In this document: piece after piece, positions 34,761-46,178 of the stretch
Numbering within the stretch: the first letter of the stretch is position 1
Layout: every line of letters begins with the position of its first letter
Source of the DNA: Cyathus striatus
Taxonomy: Eukaryota; Basidiomycota; Agaricomycetes; Agaricales; Nidulariaceae
Length of the DNA: 64,000 nucleotides
Assembly (NCBI GenBank): GCA_025738555.1
Contig: JAOVFP010000020.1
Coordinates: 2,170,001-2,234,000 of the forward strand
Reading direction: 5' to 3'
Made by a program: the position numbers and the translations under genes
The notes under the pieces: generated by a model
The model's database searches: none
What the model saw: only the letters and a program-made list of their open reading frames with translations
What the model was told of the DNA's origin: nothing

Positions 34761-35678
34761 GATAATGATATGATTCCACACCGAATCTGAGATCTGATTC
34801 TTCTTAACTTAAGTCTTATTGCATACAAGATTTCCAGCACTTCTATTTGTATTATGTAAGTAAAAATTTCGATGCAGGATGGCCAGTATGTATTCGGCAT
34901 CTCCTTCAACCTGAGTCTTGACTTTGTTGTCACACCACTGCTTGATGAGAAAATACATCAATGACGCGCACACTTATGATCTTCTCTTTATTCTCAGCCT
35001 ATAACAAAAATGAACTTGCACTCAGGAAGCCTTGCGTGTCTTCATGTACTCATCCATCTGTTCTATGTCCTGAAATATGACTCATCATTTCTTGCAAATC
35101 ACTGGATAAGAGCGGTTTGTAGCGCGTCGTAGGTCGGTTAACATGGCCTAGGCAAATAAAAAGTGATTACAACTACATAGCGGCTTGGGGTGGTCAACTC
35201 GATCTCGAAATTCAAATACAAATGTCAAATGTTAATTCAAATTGATTAGTGGGCTCAGGTGTATCTGTGAAGTTTACAGGCAATTGTAATTAAGTGTTCA
35301 CTTGCACAACACTGTACAGTGTTAATCCTCACTTGAACTTCTAGTATAAATGTAAGATTATGGATAATCTACATTATGTGTAAGAGTTAAGGATGCAAAT
35401 GCCCTCCGGAACAATGTAACACCGCTACTTATGTGAAAGAACTGAACAGCATGCTGCCTTGGGGCTTTTTTAAAAACGATTAGCTGTGAAGTTTAGTGAG
35501 GACAGTATTCAGTAACTTATGTATCATTCATCGTTGTAGTGTGTTATTATATTGAGAGTCTTTCAGAATGTATAAATTTACTTCGTACTGAAAGCAAATG
35601 AAATAGGGCTACGGAAGGAGTTTTAATAATAATATTTCTCATACTTCGTTTTTGCAGTGCACCTGTGATATTGCCATT

Positions 35679-35735
35679 GGGAGGGGATGGAGGCATTGAA
35701 CCTTTTGGCGGGGTGATATAAAGACTTGAGAGGGA
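35679..35735 (-). promoter_or_regulatory. Orphan copy of the gene-family promoter
   Basis: On the minus strand this reads TTTATATCACCCCGCC then AAAAGGTTCAATGCCTCCAT and CCCCTCCCA. It is near-identical to sequence at 51545-51590, 56452-56500 (minus) and 56682-56728, where family genes follow. No family gene follows here, so it is a promoter left behind. The Ulp1-transposase element begins 33 bp upstream of it. Confidence 0.6.
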
Positions 35736-35767
35736 CACTGGATATTTTTAGCTTAACGCGCTGGAAC

Positions 35768-35800
35768 AGGACCCCCGATAATACACCAAAATGTCTGTTC
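35768..35800 (+). repeat. Left terminal inverted repeat of the Ulp1-transposase element
   Basis: AGGACCCCCGATAATACACC then AAAATGTCTGTTCC. The matching inverted copy is at 50575-50607. Subterminal ATTTTATCCGCACC and ATTTTATCCGGAAG follow. Confidence 0.8.
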
Positions 35801-36128
35801 CGGTAACACCCAATTTTATCCGCACCCGATTTTCATAGATTTTGCAGGATTCTATCCGGAAATTGGCACAGGCATTGCAAAAAGTTGGATTTTATCCGGA
35901 AGTCGGCACAGACATCGCCAAAAATCAAAAAAAAATTCCTGAAAATCGCAATTTTTCCAAAAACTGCTCAGTTCTATTGTACGCAGTCAAGTACAGCCGT
36001 TATCTACATATTTAGCACATATTTAGCAGTCTTCATCCTCCCGAACATTTTTAACTTGTTTCTTGAGTAAAGTAAGGGTTTTTTCAATATGTACTGCGTG
36101 ATCTGCTAGTTTCTTGAAGAGCATCCTA

Positions 36129-39100
36129 TCAGACTGAAACATTTAGGGTGTTGGCCAAAGCTGTAGGTAGTGACCCGAGAACACACAGAAAGTCGGCAGC
36201 AGGAAGAAGATGAAATTGTTTAGCACGGAAGTTTGCACTAACAGATGCGTCCCGGAACTGAACACCAACAAAGTGTTCATAAAGTTGAATAGGAATGTAT
36301 GAAACTGCTGCGATATTGGATGAGTCAGAAACCCAAGCATGCCTGGCACCTTTTCCTGAAGACTTCTCGTAGATAGCAAGGACTAGGTAGGTGTTAGTAC
36401 TCACAAATAGTCAATTCGATTGCATTCATACCTTTCCCCAGCATGATCTTTCCGTTACACCACACAAACCCATACCCAGTCCCTGCATGCGAAATTCCGT
36501 CTGCAATGCGAAGTGGTGTGATGTTGCTGACACAGGCAGTACCAACTTCTTGCAAGTTTAACGCGTTAAATGCAAGTATCCTTTGCTTGAGGGCCTATTA
36601 AATTTGTTAGCACAAGATTATACCAGAATTAATGTATTTTTCTCACCGTTTTCACAGAGCGAGTAGCTACAACGGCCGCATTTGACCTATTTCCAGCTGG
36701 CAGCTTCTCTGCTGCCATCCCATCTATTACACCACTGTGACCGCCAGATGCAGGCTTTCTGGTAGTCCAGCGAGTAGCCCTCTCCAGTCCTGTCCCTACT
36801 CCAACCTCCTCTTGCTCTTTTACGATTTGCTGTAGCTCACGTAGTAATCCTTGTCGCGCAGTTAACTTCTCATATTTTCCATCTGAGTCCGCTATGAGGT
36901 TGTTTGAGGTATTGGTCTTGCGAATACCAGAGGAGGCCTGTTTTGTTTGGTGAGAAAGCCGAAGTTTAACCAATGGTTCAAAATTAGCAGTTGAAAGATC
37001 GAATTCTGCTTGTTGCAGAGGATTGCTTTGTTGACTAGTGTTCAGTGCGGTTAGAGATTTCAGCAGATTATCAATGTAGATAGCGTTATCGGAGAGAATA
37101 TCAGTTATATCGCCTTTATCGACCTCTTCTTGAAGATCATCTCTGTAAATCAAACATTTATATGACCTGCTCCAGTACTAAAAGGTATAAACTTACATTT
37201 TTCGCTGGTCTTCCAGTGACAATGCAACAGCTGCGAATCGCAAATCCATTAGGCGGGTTTCTTCTTTTTCAGTCCTTGGATCAATATTTTCTAGTTTACT
37301 GAGAAGATATTGATAATCGTCGATATCCTCCTCTTCAAAGTCTTCACTGTCACTTTCTTGGACAATATTATCATTCTGCATCCGTAATGTTGCACTTAGA
37401 GGAATCGGTGTTGGGGAGTAAAGTTCAGAAGGTGACACTCCAAGCAAACAGAACAACGACTCGGCTTCACCATATGCACGGGCTGCTGCTTTTTTGATGG
37501 CATCGTCAGTGGGAAATGTCGATAGTGTGTTGATATTAATTCCTTTGATATCAGTGTATGTGTGACTATACCCACTTGCATGAGCCTTTCCATCTTCTGA
37601 ATGTGCAGTAAAAGAGGCAGATTGTAGTTGATTTTCCAAAATAGAAACAAGGGATCGGAAGTCATTGGCCGTAAAGTCTTTGATATTGCTGCGACAGAGA
37701 CCAAAGACATGCTCTACAATCTCTGTTGTCATCATCCATGGGAGAAAGGGGTATTGTCCATCAATGTAGTCCCGGTACACTATAACGAGTTTGAGGAAGC
37801 CTTCAATAAGTGTATTAGCAATCTCAAGGCATTGTTGCGACACAGAATATTTCGATTTGGCATATCCAGCTGCTAAGAGAAACTTCTCCCAGAACTGAAG
37901 GTAGAAATATGCTCGAAGTACACATTGCACTCGGTCAATTATTGTAGCTGTACGGCTCTGGATGCCGTCAATAAGCTCTCCAAATATAAAGAGATACACA
38001 ATAAGCCCATTATTCTCAGGGTTCGCATTCCGGCACAATTTTTCAAGAACAGCTGCAGAGAATAGACGTGTTGCAGCATTACCATCTTGTCGATCAACCT
38101 TCTCAACATAACGGCGAAAGAGTGGTGAATCATCTTCATAGGACATTACACGGATTTGTCCATACATTGCAACACTGTTGGGAAATGTTAAGAGTCGAGC
38201 ACCGGAATATATCTGGTTGCGAATTGTTTTCAAAAGGTGCTTGGAGTCCTGAAGGTTTATAATAGGTGTCCAGAGTGGATGTGTACCGAAAAATGGAATA
38301 ACAAGTTTGATATCATGATGCCCTTCACCCGGATGTGTAATCACATATGTTACGGTATTCTCTGCCTTTTGCTCAAGTAAAAGTTGAATCTTGCGTTCAA
38401 CGGCACTTCCATCTGTGGCGTGTGATATAATTTGAATATTGCGTTCCAAGAGGCCTGAAATAATTTTCCACAAGAAGGGAAAGAGGTCCACTGACGATGC
38501 CTCATTACCAATACACATCGCCGCAAGTATCAATGGAGGTACCTTGGGCAGTGGAACTTGAAGACACCATAGCCGTAGCTAGAATATGTTTTTGATGAAC
38601 ATTAAAATGACTATTAAATAACTTCATGTTACATACCTTGGTGGCCTTCTTAAGTGTTCCGCTATCTAGCAGACTTTGAAATGCATCAGAGTTTGCTATT
38701 TCATATGTTTGCGGTGTACCAGAATGTCCAACAATATAGTAACCATTATGCTCATAATCATAGTATGGCCTTATTGACGGAAGAAGCTTCGTATCATCAC
38801 AGCTAAGAGCCATTGGACCGTTGTATTGAAGGAGCTTTAAACGTTCTTCAACATTGTAAAATGTACGTTCATTAATGCCCATGCTAAATGATTGATTGCG
38901 TGAATTTTTCGCTCTAGATTTAAGGGTTATATCTTGTTGTTAGCAGCTATACTTTGAATATGACTCACTGTATTGCTCGTGGGGCAGGTAGTGGCAGTTG
39001 GTCTTTCAGAAATCGATAGGCTTTGGGACTATGTGAATAAGTAATATGAGAAAACTGAACAAGCAGATTGGTGTAGCTAGAATTTTGTAGTCCTTTGTTG

Positions 39101-41249
39101 CGCATTTCTTTATCTTTTCTCATTACCATAGCCTGTAATATAGATGCAAACAAGTCATCATCTCGATACTCTCCGGAGTGCACACCATTCGCATATTTGA
39201 CAAATGGAGAATCCCCCTGTAACTTATTAGATGCAGAATGGCATAGAAAGCTGAATGAAATACATACCTTTGATTCCATAATTGCACGTAGTCCAACACA
39301 GCGCCCATATAGAGTTGCAGCACCTTTATTTCGGTACTCTATTGGTAGATATTTGTAATTACCATCTTCCGGACGAGGGACTCGCAATGCTTGCTTAAAC
39401 TGTTTCATCTTTAGAAGAGAAAAACACTGAAGACAAGGCTTTGGGTCATTAGGAGAGCCACCAGCAGCTTTACCACTGCAAGATGTGGAGAAAATTCGAC
39501 CAATTCCATGATCATTTCTCCACATCCACTCATGTTTCTGTGCTAGTTTCACTTGCATACGACGGTCTTCTGTCAGCTGAATAAACTTTTTTTGGTACAG
39601 CTCAGCGGCAATAACTGTTACTGATGAGGATCCTCCTCCATTTGCACCAGTACGATCAAGGTATATCTCAACTTTTGGTTCGATAGCTTTGCTGAGACCT
39701 GGACAAGGAAGTATAGGAGCAGGTTTCTTCAACTGAGTTGTTGGCTCAGCTTTTCGAGAGAAATACTGGTGAATTGAACTTGTTTCCCCCGCTCCTGCAT
39801 TCTTTCCATTCTTTGAAGATCCTGTGCAACCCCCGATATGAGATCTGAAGTTTCCAGTATTATAGTTGCATTTCATTTGGTACACTCCACCACATCTGAA
39901 GTGACGCACTTCCTTAGTATGTATAACCTCAGATCTGCTATCCATTGCTTTGATTCTATTCTTGAAATCATCCATCTGTTCATTTTCGGCAATTAAATCC
40001 TTTAGAGCTATGTTTCGGTTCTGCATACGCTCCCAGACTGCAGACTTCGACATCCCAGATTCAGTTTCCACACTCACAGTGGCAGAGCCTTTAATGCGCT
40101 TTCCCACCCTTTCTTTCACCTCTGTTTCATCAATTTCCTCAATCCGTCATTTACGAGCAGCATTAGATCCTCTCATCAAGACCACATTTATGTCTTCTGT
40201 CTTTTTATCAGTTATGTGGGTTTGACTAGGACCATAGTCTCGAGTTTCATGGGCTGTCATTATGCTTATTTCAGGTGTGCTAGTAAGCAATGCTGATATG
40301 TCATTGCTATTGTCATACCCAAGAGCAGCATAATTTTCCCTAGGAGTCGGCTCTGGGTTCAGTAAGGCAGATATTGACATACAACATGAGACACTACTCG
40401 GAGATTGGATTCGGAATATAGGGTGAGCTTCAATGGTTGTGTGGGAGATCTACATGTTCGTGAGTTATAGTCACAGCTGCTACAGTGATATATTGCTTAC
40501 ATCATTGAGATGAGCAGATGTCAGAACCAAAAACCATTCACTACGTGATACATGTCTTGAATCATGCATCCATAGCTCATCGTCAAAAACCTCATGTGCA
40601 GCAGTGTTTGCGGCAATTATACCACAGCTGGTAACATCCTGCTGGTTCCCATGTTCAAGAGCATCATCGATTACTTTAAACGGCCCACCAAAGCGCTTCT
40701 TCAGCCACCATTGAAGCTTCTTAATTTGGTGTATGGGGGCAGGCATGCCCTTTTGTACAGATGAATCCCCTAAGTATAAAGTAAGTGGCTTTATTTAGTA
40801 AGTCAATACCTAATAGGTCTTCACCATATGTCAGCTTCCATCCATCGAAATCGATCATAGCAGTTATCCAGTGAGACTGACTCTCCAAGTAAACTGGAAA
40901 TATAAGTGTGTTAACATTTGTGCGACGTATACGGTCTTCTAAGCATTTCAGAAATGGGGTGAGTGGAGTAACATGATCCTTCTCGGAGTGAGCCTTATTG
41001 ATATCATGTATGAAATGTAGTGTTTCAATTACAATGAAGTTGTCCAGCTTCACATTCTTCTCTGCACGCTCAGAGAGCTGGGAAAACATCATATCAATAA
41101 TTGTGTCATTAAGATGCACATCCGATATAATTTTGCTGAGTGTGAGTGTTGTGGTAAATGTTGCAGCACCAGGGATGTTAATGATCTCATTCCAAGGTAA
41201 AGTTGATAACATGACCTTCGCTGAGCAATGAGTAACAGATGCTGAACCA
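36129..41249 (-). pseudogene. Ulp1/C48-like protease fused to RNase H-like (P/THAP9-like) transposase, C-terminal portion
   Basis: This is the larger part of a gene that starts at 50216 and is cut at the CTGAACCA site by the KDZ element. Ulp1 domain first: VHLNDTIIDMM, catalytic His in SQSHWITAMIDFDGW (about 40860), a 41-bp intron, then WWLKKRFGG and catalytic Cys in QQDVTSCGII (about 40635). After a 50-bp intron (from 40497) the frame runs on in phase into MSISALLNPEP, with one TGA (40147-40149, RK*RIEE). A Cys/His finger follows (FRCGGVYQMKCNYN...H..GC), then the transposase core: ALSCDDTKL (about 38810), HATDGSAVERK (about 38420), DSKHLLKTIRNQI, RQDGNAATRLFSA, YLFIFGELIDG and TTEIVEHVFGLCR (about 37720). 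Further introns of 46-58 bp separate exons down to TGA 36129. Assigning it to the P/THAP9-like superfamily is inference from motif order. Confidence 0.75.
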
Positions 41250-41267
41250 GAGTTCATTGCACTCCTC

Positions 41268-41570
41268 CACGAAATTAGGTGGAGTCCACCTGAAGTCCAG
41301 TGAAGTCCACCTGAAGTCCAGGACTCCACCTGGACTCCACCTGGACTTCACTGGACTCCACCTGAACTATGAGAATGCTGCCATCCTATGTGCAGTTCAG
41401 GTCGAGTTCAGGTGCAGTCCAGGTGCAGTCCAGGTACAGTCCAGGTACAGTCCTGGACTTCAGGTGGACTACTGGAAATCACCTGGAAATCACTGATTTC
41501 AGCCACTGGACTTCAGGTAGAATACTGGACTTTACCTGTAGTTCACCTGATTTTTGCTGTACTTCGTACT
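41268..41570. repeat. KDZ left subterminal repeats
   Basis: Alternating CCACCTGAAGTCCA, GGACTCCACCTGG and GTGCAGTCCAGG units in both orientations form many short inverted repeats. The unit shares the core GTCCAGGT with the right-end array. These are likely transposase binding sites. Confidence 0.7.
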
Positions 41571-41631
41571 AGACAATTATAACAGGGTTTCTTACTTATA
41601 ATATAGGAAAAAATTTAATTTAATAAATGTT

Positions 41632-41720
41632 ACCACAGAGAATTGAACCGTCAACGTCGAGGATAGCTGGCGCTTAACAAGTGCTAACTGATGCATCACT
41701 AACCACTAGGCCATATGGTC
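41632..41720 (-). ncRNA. tRNA-like sequence inside the KDZ element (possible SINE)
   Basis: The minus strand has a perfect A box (TGGCCTAGTGGTTAG) and a near-perfect B box (GGTTCAATTCT) about 55 nt later. The ends ACCATA/TGTGGT pair as an acceptor stem. The spacing needs a long variable arm as in tRNA-Ser/Leu, and the T stem is poor. Non-functional tRNA or SINE head. Confidence 0.4.
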
Positions 41721-41725
41721 GTTGT

Positions 41726-42080
41726 TAGTACTGACATGCGACTCCCTATAGCCAACCTCAAGGTAAAACGTCACATGCTGCGCACACTGCCACAAACTGC
41801 CAGCACTGCACGTTTCGTCATCGTCGCAAACGATAACGGCTCCTCCCTCTTCCTTCCTCCGTTCTCCACTCCTCCTTCTTCCTCCCCCTCTCCCCTCGTT
41901 CATCGTCTCCCCCGTCTCATCCCCTCCCCCATCTCATCCCCTCGTCTAGCAATTGATGAGTGTGGCGTCAAGCAGCCTCCATCTTGCCAGTGATGTGACG
42001 TGGCTAACGTCTTCTCGTCCCCCTCCTCCCTCTCTCGTGCGTAACGCCACGCATAACCGCGTCAAGAACCGCCATGCGCC
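41726..42080. other. CT-rich spacer, no gene
   Basis: Runs of TCCTCC/CCCCTC without a supported coding frame. It leads into the hairpin array. Confidence 0.4.
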
Positions 42081-42084
42081 TTCG

Positions 42085-43195
42085 CTCGTCTCGCAAGTGA
42101 CGAGTACAAGCGACGGGGGCGAGCGTCTTCACTGGCCGCTGGCTTCTCCACGCGCCAGCCTCCTCCGCCATCTCCCTCGCCCACGGCCTCACACCCCCTC
42201 TCTGCCCTCGTCTCGCAAGTGACAAGGGCGATTGTTTCATTCCCTCCCTCACCGTTTCCCTCTCCCTCGTCTCGCAAGTGACGAGTGCGCTTGTTTCCTC
42301 CCCTCCCTCACTGTTTCCCTCGCCCTTGTCTCGCAAGTGACGAGGGCACGTATTTCCTCCCCTCCCTCACCGTCTCCCGCGCCCTCATCTGCAAGTGACG
42401 AGGGCGAGTATCCTCTCTCCTCGCCCACGGCCCCGCGCCTCTTCTCAGCCCTCGTCTCGCAAGTGACGAGGGTGCTTATTTCCTCCCCTCTTCCTCGCCG
42501 CCTCCCTCACCCTCGTCTGCAAGCGATGAGGGTGAGTGTCCTGTCTCACCCATGACCACGCACCTCCTCCATGCCCTCGTCTCACAAGTGACGAGGCGTA
42601 TATGGTTTCCCCCCTCTTTCCCTCTCCCTCGCCTTCGTCTGCAAGTGACGAGGGCGAGCATCTTCTCTCCTCGCTCACGGCACCACGCCCCCTCTGCCCT
42701 CGTCTCGCAAGTGACGAGGCATATATGGCCTCCCCCCCTCTCCCTCTCCCTCGCCTCATCTGCAAGTGACGAGGGCTAGCGTCGTCTCTCCTCGCCCACG
42801 GCCCCACGCCCTGTCTACCCTCGTCTCACAAGTGACGAGGCTTATATGGCCTACCCCCCTCTCCCTCTCCCTCGCCTCGTCTGCAAGTGACGAGGGCGAG
42901 CATCTTCTCTCGCTCACAGCCCCACGCCCCCTCTGCCCTCGTCTCGCAAGTGATGAGGCGTATATGGCCTCCCCCCCTCTCCCTCTTCCTCACCTCGTCT
43001 GCAAGTGACGAGGGCGAGCGTCTTCTCCCCTCTCCCACTCCCCTCGCCCTCGTCACTTGCAGACGAGGGCGGGTGTCTTCTCCCCTTGCCCACCACCCCG
43101 CCCCCTCTCTGCCTTCGTCTCGCAAGTGACGAAGGTATATATTTCCTCCCCTCTCCGCGTCGCTATGCCCTCGTCACTTGCGAGACGAGGGCATA
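42085..43195. repeat. Array of 18 hairpin-forming repeats, period about 60 bp
   Basis: The core CCCTCGTC-TCGCAAGT-GACGAGGG (8-bp stem, 7-8-nt loop) recurs at about 42088, 42207, 42267, 42321, 42383, 42450, 42511, 42572, 42633, 42697, 42752, 42818, 42872, 42935, 42991, 43049, 43112 and 43167. Loops TCGCAAGT and TGCAAGT tend to alternate, making a dimer of about 120 bp. The copies at 43049 and 43167 carry the loop in reverse orientation. The 43112 copy has a change in each arm (CCTTCGTC...GACGAAGG) that keeps the pairing. Between cores lies CT-rich sequence. It lies in the upstream region of the KDZ accessory gene. Confidence 0.85.
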
Positions 43196-43329
43196 TGTTT
43201 CCTCCTTTCTTCCTCGACCTCTCCTTCGCCCTCTTCCCCTCTCACTCTCGCCCTTGCCCTTGCCTTCGCCCACTCCCACACCCACGCACACGCACACGCC
43301 CATTCGCCCCACCTTCACTATGTACAAGG

Positions 43330-43520
43330 GAAAATCGATCTGATAAGGATCGATTTTCCCATATCATTTATTATATTTACGTTATCGACAATGTACTATA
43401 CAACGAAGAATTGATCCATTATTGGATCGATTCTTCTAATTATATATTATATTTATGTTATCGACAACGTAGTATACAATGAAGAATCGATCCATAATGG
43501 ATCGATTCTTCTAATTATAT
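43330..43520. repeat. Three perfect or near-perfect ATCGAT hairpins
   Basis: GAAAATCGATC-TGATAAG-GATCGATTTTC comes first, then two copies of a tandem unit of about 80 bp, each with a hairpin of the form GAAGAATCGATCC..GGATCGATTCTTC. The two tandem units differ mainly at CG/TG positions. They sit just upstream of the accessory gene. Confidence 0.75.
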
Positions 43521-43757
43521 TGCATTCTTTAAATAGTGTTGACAGCGTGAGGCTTGAATTGTGTGAGTGAATGCAAAAATGGACATGTGAAGGAAGTGCA
43601 GATTGAGTAAGGCTTGATAGATATTAATAGTCATTACTTGATCTTCATATATATGACATGGTGGCCTGAGAACTTCTTTCTTCCCTTCCACCCACACTCC
43701 AGATACACACTCAACTGCTTTCAACTTGTTCCTACTACTATTCTCATATATTTCATT

Positions 43758-45811
43758 ATGGTTGGCACCAGAAAATCTTCAAACATTACAGAAAACACAG
43801 AAAACAACCAGAGATCTCTTAGATCTGGTCCAAAAAACTCAGAAAATGCACAGAAAAGCACTAATAAGGGTGGAAAGGCAGCTAAAGTGAACAAGACAAA
43901 GAAAACAAAGTATGTTTTATATTAATTCTTGCTTTATCTACTTGTTAAAATTTATGAAACATAGAAAGACCTCAGTTCAGAGACTTCAAGATGATGAAAA
44001 TGCTGAGACTCCTGAGAAGCTTACTCCGTATTTATTATTCTCTAACTACTTGTTATATTTTCTGATATTGTTAAAGAGTGGAGCAGGTATTAGCAGAGGA
44101 GGGCATTTCTATTGCTCCTCCTCCTCACATCTCTGCAAGTTCTGCAAGCTCTGCATCAATTCAGTCAACTCAAACTCCTGTGGCTGATATAAGTGACTCT
44201 CTCAATGTAGATGAGATTTTAATGCCTTTGGCTAGATTGGAAACTATGGCTTTGAATTCTTTGCTTGCTGATAAGGCATCTGGGAACTTACTTGAAAGTT
44301 CTAATACTGAGATTGAAATTGATAACACATCCAAATCTGAGGATGGTTCTGAGGATGGTTCTGAGGATGATTCTAAGAATTCAGATGAAAATTTAATTGA
44401 TAATCAAATGGAGGAAATAAGTACCAATGCTAGAATTGAGAATGCAGAGAAGGAAGAAAGTGAACTTATGGATGTTGATGTAGATATCACTCCAAAGAAA
44501 TCTCTGCCAGTTCTTAAGCGTGGATGTGCACCATCTAGTCCTACTGATAACCGCCGCTCTATAAGTAAAGTCTCACGTCGCTCTGAGTCACATAGTTCAG
44601 CAACATCTGGTTTGAGCAAGGATGAACTTCAAGGGGCATCACGTACAATGGGAGGGTTCTCACGTGGACATGCAGTAGGAAACACATATAATTATGGAGA
44701 TGATGAAGAGGGTAAGATAGTAGCTATTTTATGAGATTGGACTATCTAACCTTTATTTGTGTAGATCCATTTATTATGCCTCCAGAAAATAATAATGGCG
44801 AAATCCATTTATTTCTTAAGTCAGATGCTCCAAAGGCCAATTTTGTTATCAGTAATCAGGAGCCATTGTGTGATCTTAAAGCTCTACTTGAACATGTAGG
44901 TGATTGTTACTCACCTATTGCAAGTATGTATTATTATATTTTATACTGTTTGAAATATTTTCTAACAATGTTAATAGAGAAGAATGCCAGAATTTCCTTG
45001 CGTGAAAATGATAATTGGAGTTTGAAAGGTCGCTACTTAAGTATTCAGGAAAAGAAGACAAGCACTGTTACTTGGCAAATAAATGATAATAATAAATATG
45101 TTCTGGAAATTTTAGCTGTAAGTTATACTTTGATTATCAATTTATCTTAAAGCTCATTTTTATCAGGAGGGTGCTGATACTGAACAAAGAACTGAGTCTA
45201 CTGCTTCTGGAGCTGCTGGACCTTCCACCAATAAGGAGGAAGTTGTGAAAAATCTTATAATCTCACACTTCAACATTCCTGATCATCTCGTTAAGAATAA
45301 TAGCAAAGATCAGGACATTCGTATTACATATGAGAAGTATGAGATGATTGAAGATATATGGAACAATAAAAAGCCATCTCTGAGTACTATTATGACATCA
45401 GCAAAAACTAATATTGATAAGAAAGTACTTATCAGTGTTTTCATATCTCCATCCACATATTACACATATGCATATAAGATCTTTCCACTACTGGAATATC
45501 ACCCACAAATGACTTCTTGGATGAAAAAACAAGGAGGGGTTGATAAAAAAAGTGTTTGGGGATCTGTAAAACCAAACTTTCAGAATTTGAATCAAATTTT
45601 ACTTGGAAAGCAGGCTGCAGCTGAGGAGGAGAAGAAAAGAAAGAGTAAGGGGAAGGGTAAAGAAAGAGAAGAGAGTGAGGAACATGAGGAAAGAGAGGAG
45701 AGAGTGGAGAGTGAGGAGAGAGAAGAGAGAGAGGAAAGGGGAGGGAAGGGGGATAAGGAAAAGTCTAAGAAGTCCCACAGAAAGGACAAGGGAAAATCTA
45801 AGAAATTGTAA
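43758..45811 (+). CDS. KDZ-element accessory gene, unknown function
   Basis: ATG 43758 opens MVGTRKSSNITEN. Exons are joined over short GT...AG introns: at about 43908 (GTATGT...ACATAG), 44030 (GTATTT...TTAAAG), 44712 (GTAAGA...TGTGTAG), 44925 (GTATGT...TTAATAG) and 45117 (GTAAGT...TATCAG). All joins keep the frame. The N-terminus is basic, the middle is Ser/Asp/Glu-rich (SEDGSEDGSEDDSKNSDE) with a possible nuclear-type basic stretch, and a compact part follows (FVISNQEPLCDLKALLEHVGDCYSP; ISLRENDNWSLKGRYLSIQ). The C-terminus is a long charged coiled-coil-like tail (EEREERVESEER, then KSKKSHRKDKGKSKKL). I recognise no catalytic domain. It is a likely DNA- or chromatin-associated helper of the transposase (inference). 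The frame is intact. Confidence 0.6.
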
Positions 45812-45939
45812 GATTTTCTCTCAGTAAGATTAGTTTCATTTTGCTATAGTACTTCAAATACTCTCAACAGTATTTGTTAGCTTTTTAATGTTCTATCCTT
45901 CTTATCTCCAATTTCAACAATTGGCTTCATATTTTGGTT

Positions 45940-46125
45940 CTTTCTTCTGTAGAGTTGGAATACTTCAACAGTATTTTCAGCCTTATGTATAGTTATTTGC
46001 TTTCAACAGCAAAATATTCATTTCATTTTCATATCTTGGTTCTTTATGCTGTAGAGTTGGAGTACTTCAACAGTATATTCAGCCTTATGTACAGTTATTT
46101 GCTTTCAACAGCAAAATATTTCTTT
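45940..46125 (+). repeat. Two tandem units of about 103 bp between the two KDZ genes
   Basis: GTAGAGTTGGAATACTTCAACAG... is repeated with a few changes (GTAGAGTTGGAGTACTTCAAC...). Each unit ends with a TTTGCTTTCAACAGCAAAAT palindrome. It lies between the accessory gene and the transposase, so it may hold the terminator and promoter. Confidence 0.7.
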
Positions 46126-46178
46126 CCTTTTCAATATGTAATTTGTTGTACTATTAGCATGTTTTATGTTTTTGTTTC

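Noticed and set aside
42085..43195. CRISPR array
   Set aside because: Palindromic repeats with a regular period look superficially similar, but the intervening sequence is itself a diverged repeat, not unique spacers. The genome is eukaryotic and no cas gene is present.
42004..43343. Many open frames in the hairpin array resembling Arg/Ser/Pro-rich proteins
   Set aside because: The frames shift with each repeat unit and occur on both strands. They are by-products of the tandem hairpins.
45603..45827. Glu/Arg-rich frame overlapping the end of the KDZ accessory gene
   Set aside because: It is a shifted reading of the repetitive GAGGAGAGA tail. The in-phase spliced model gives the supported protein.
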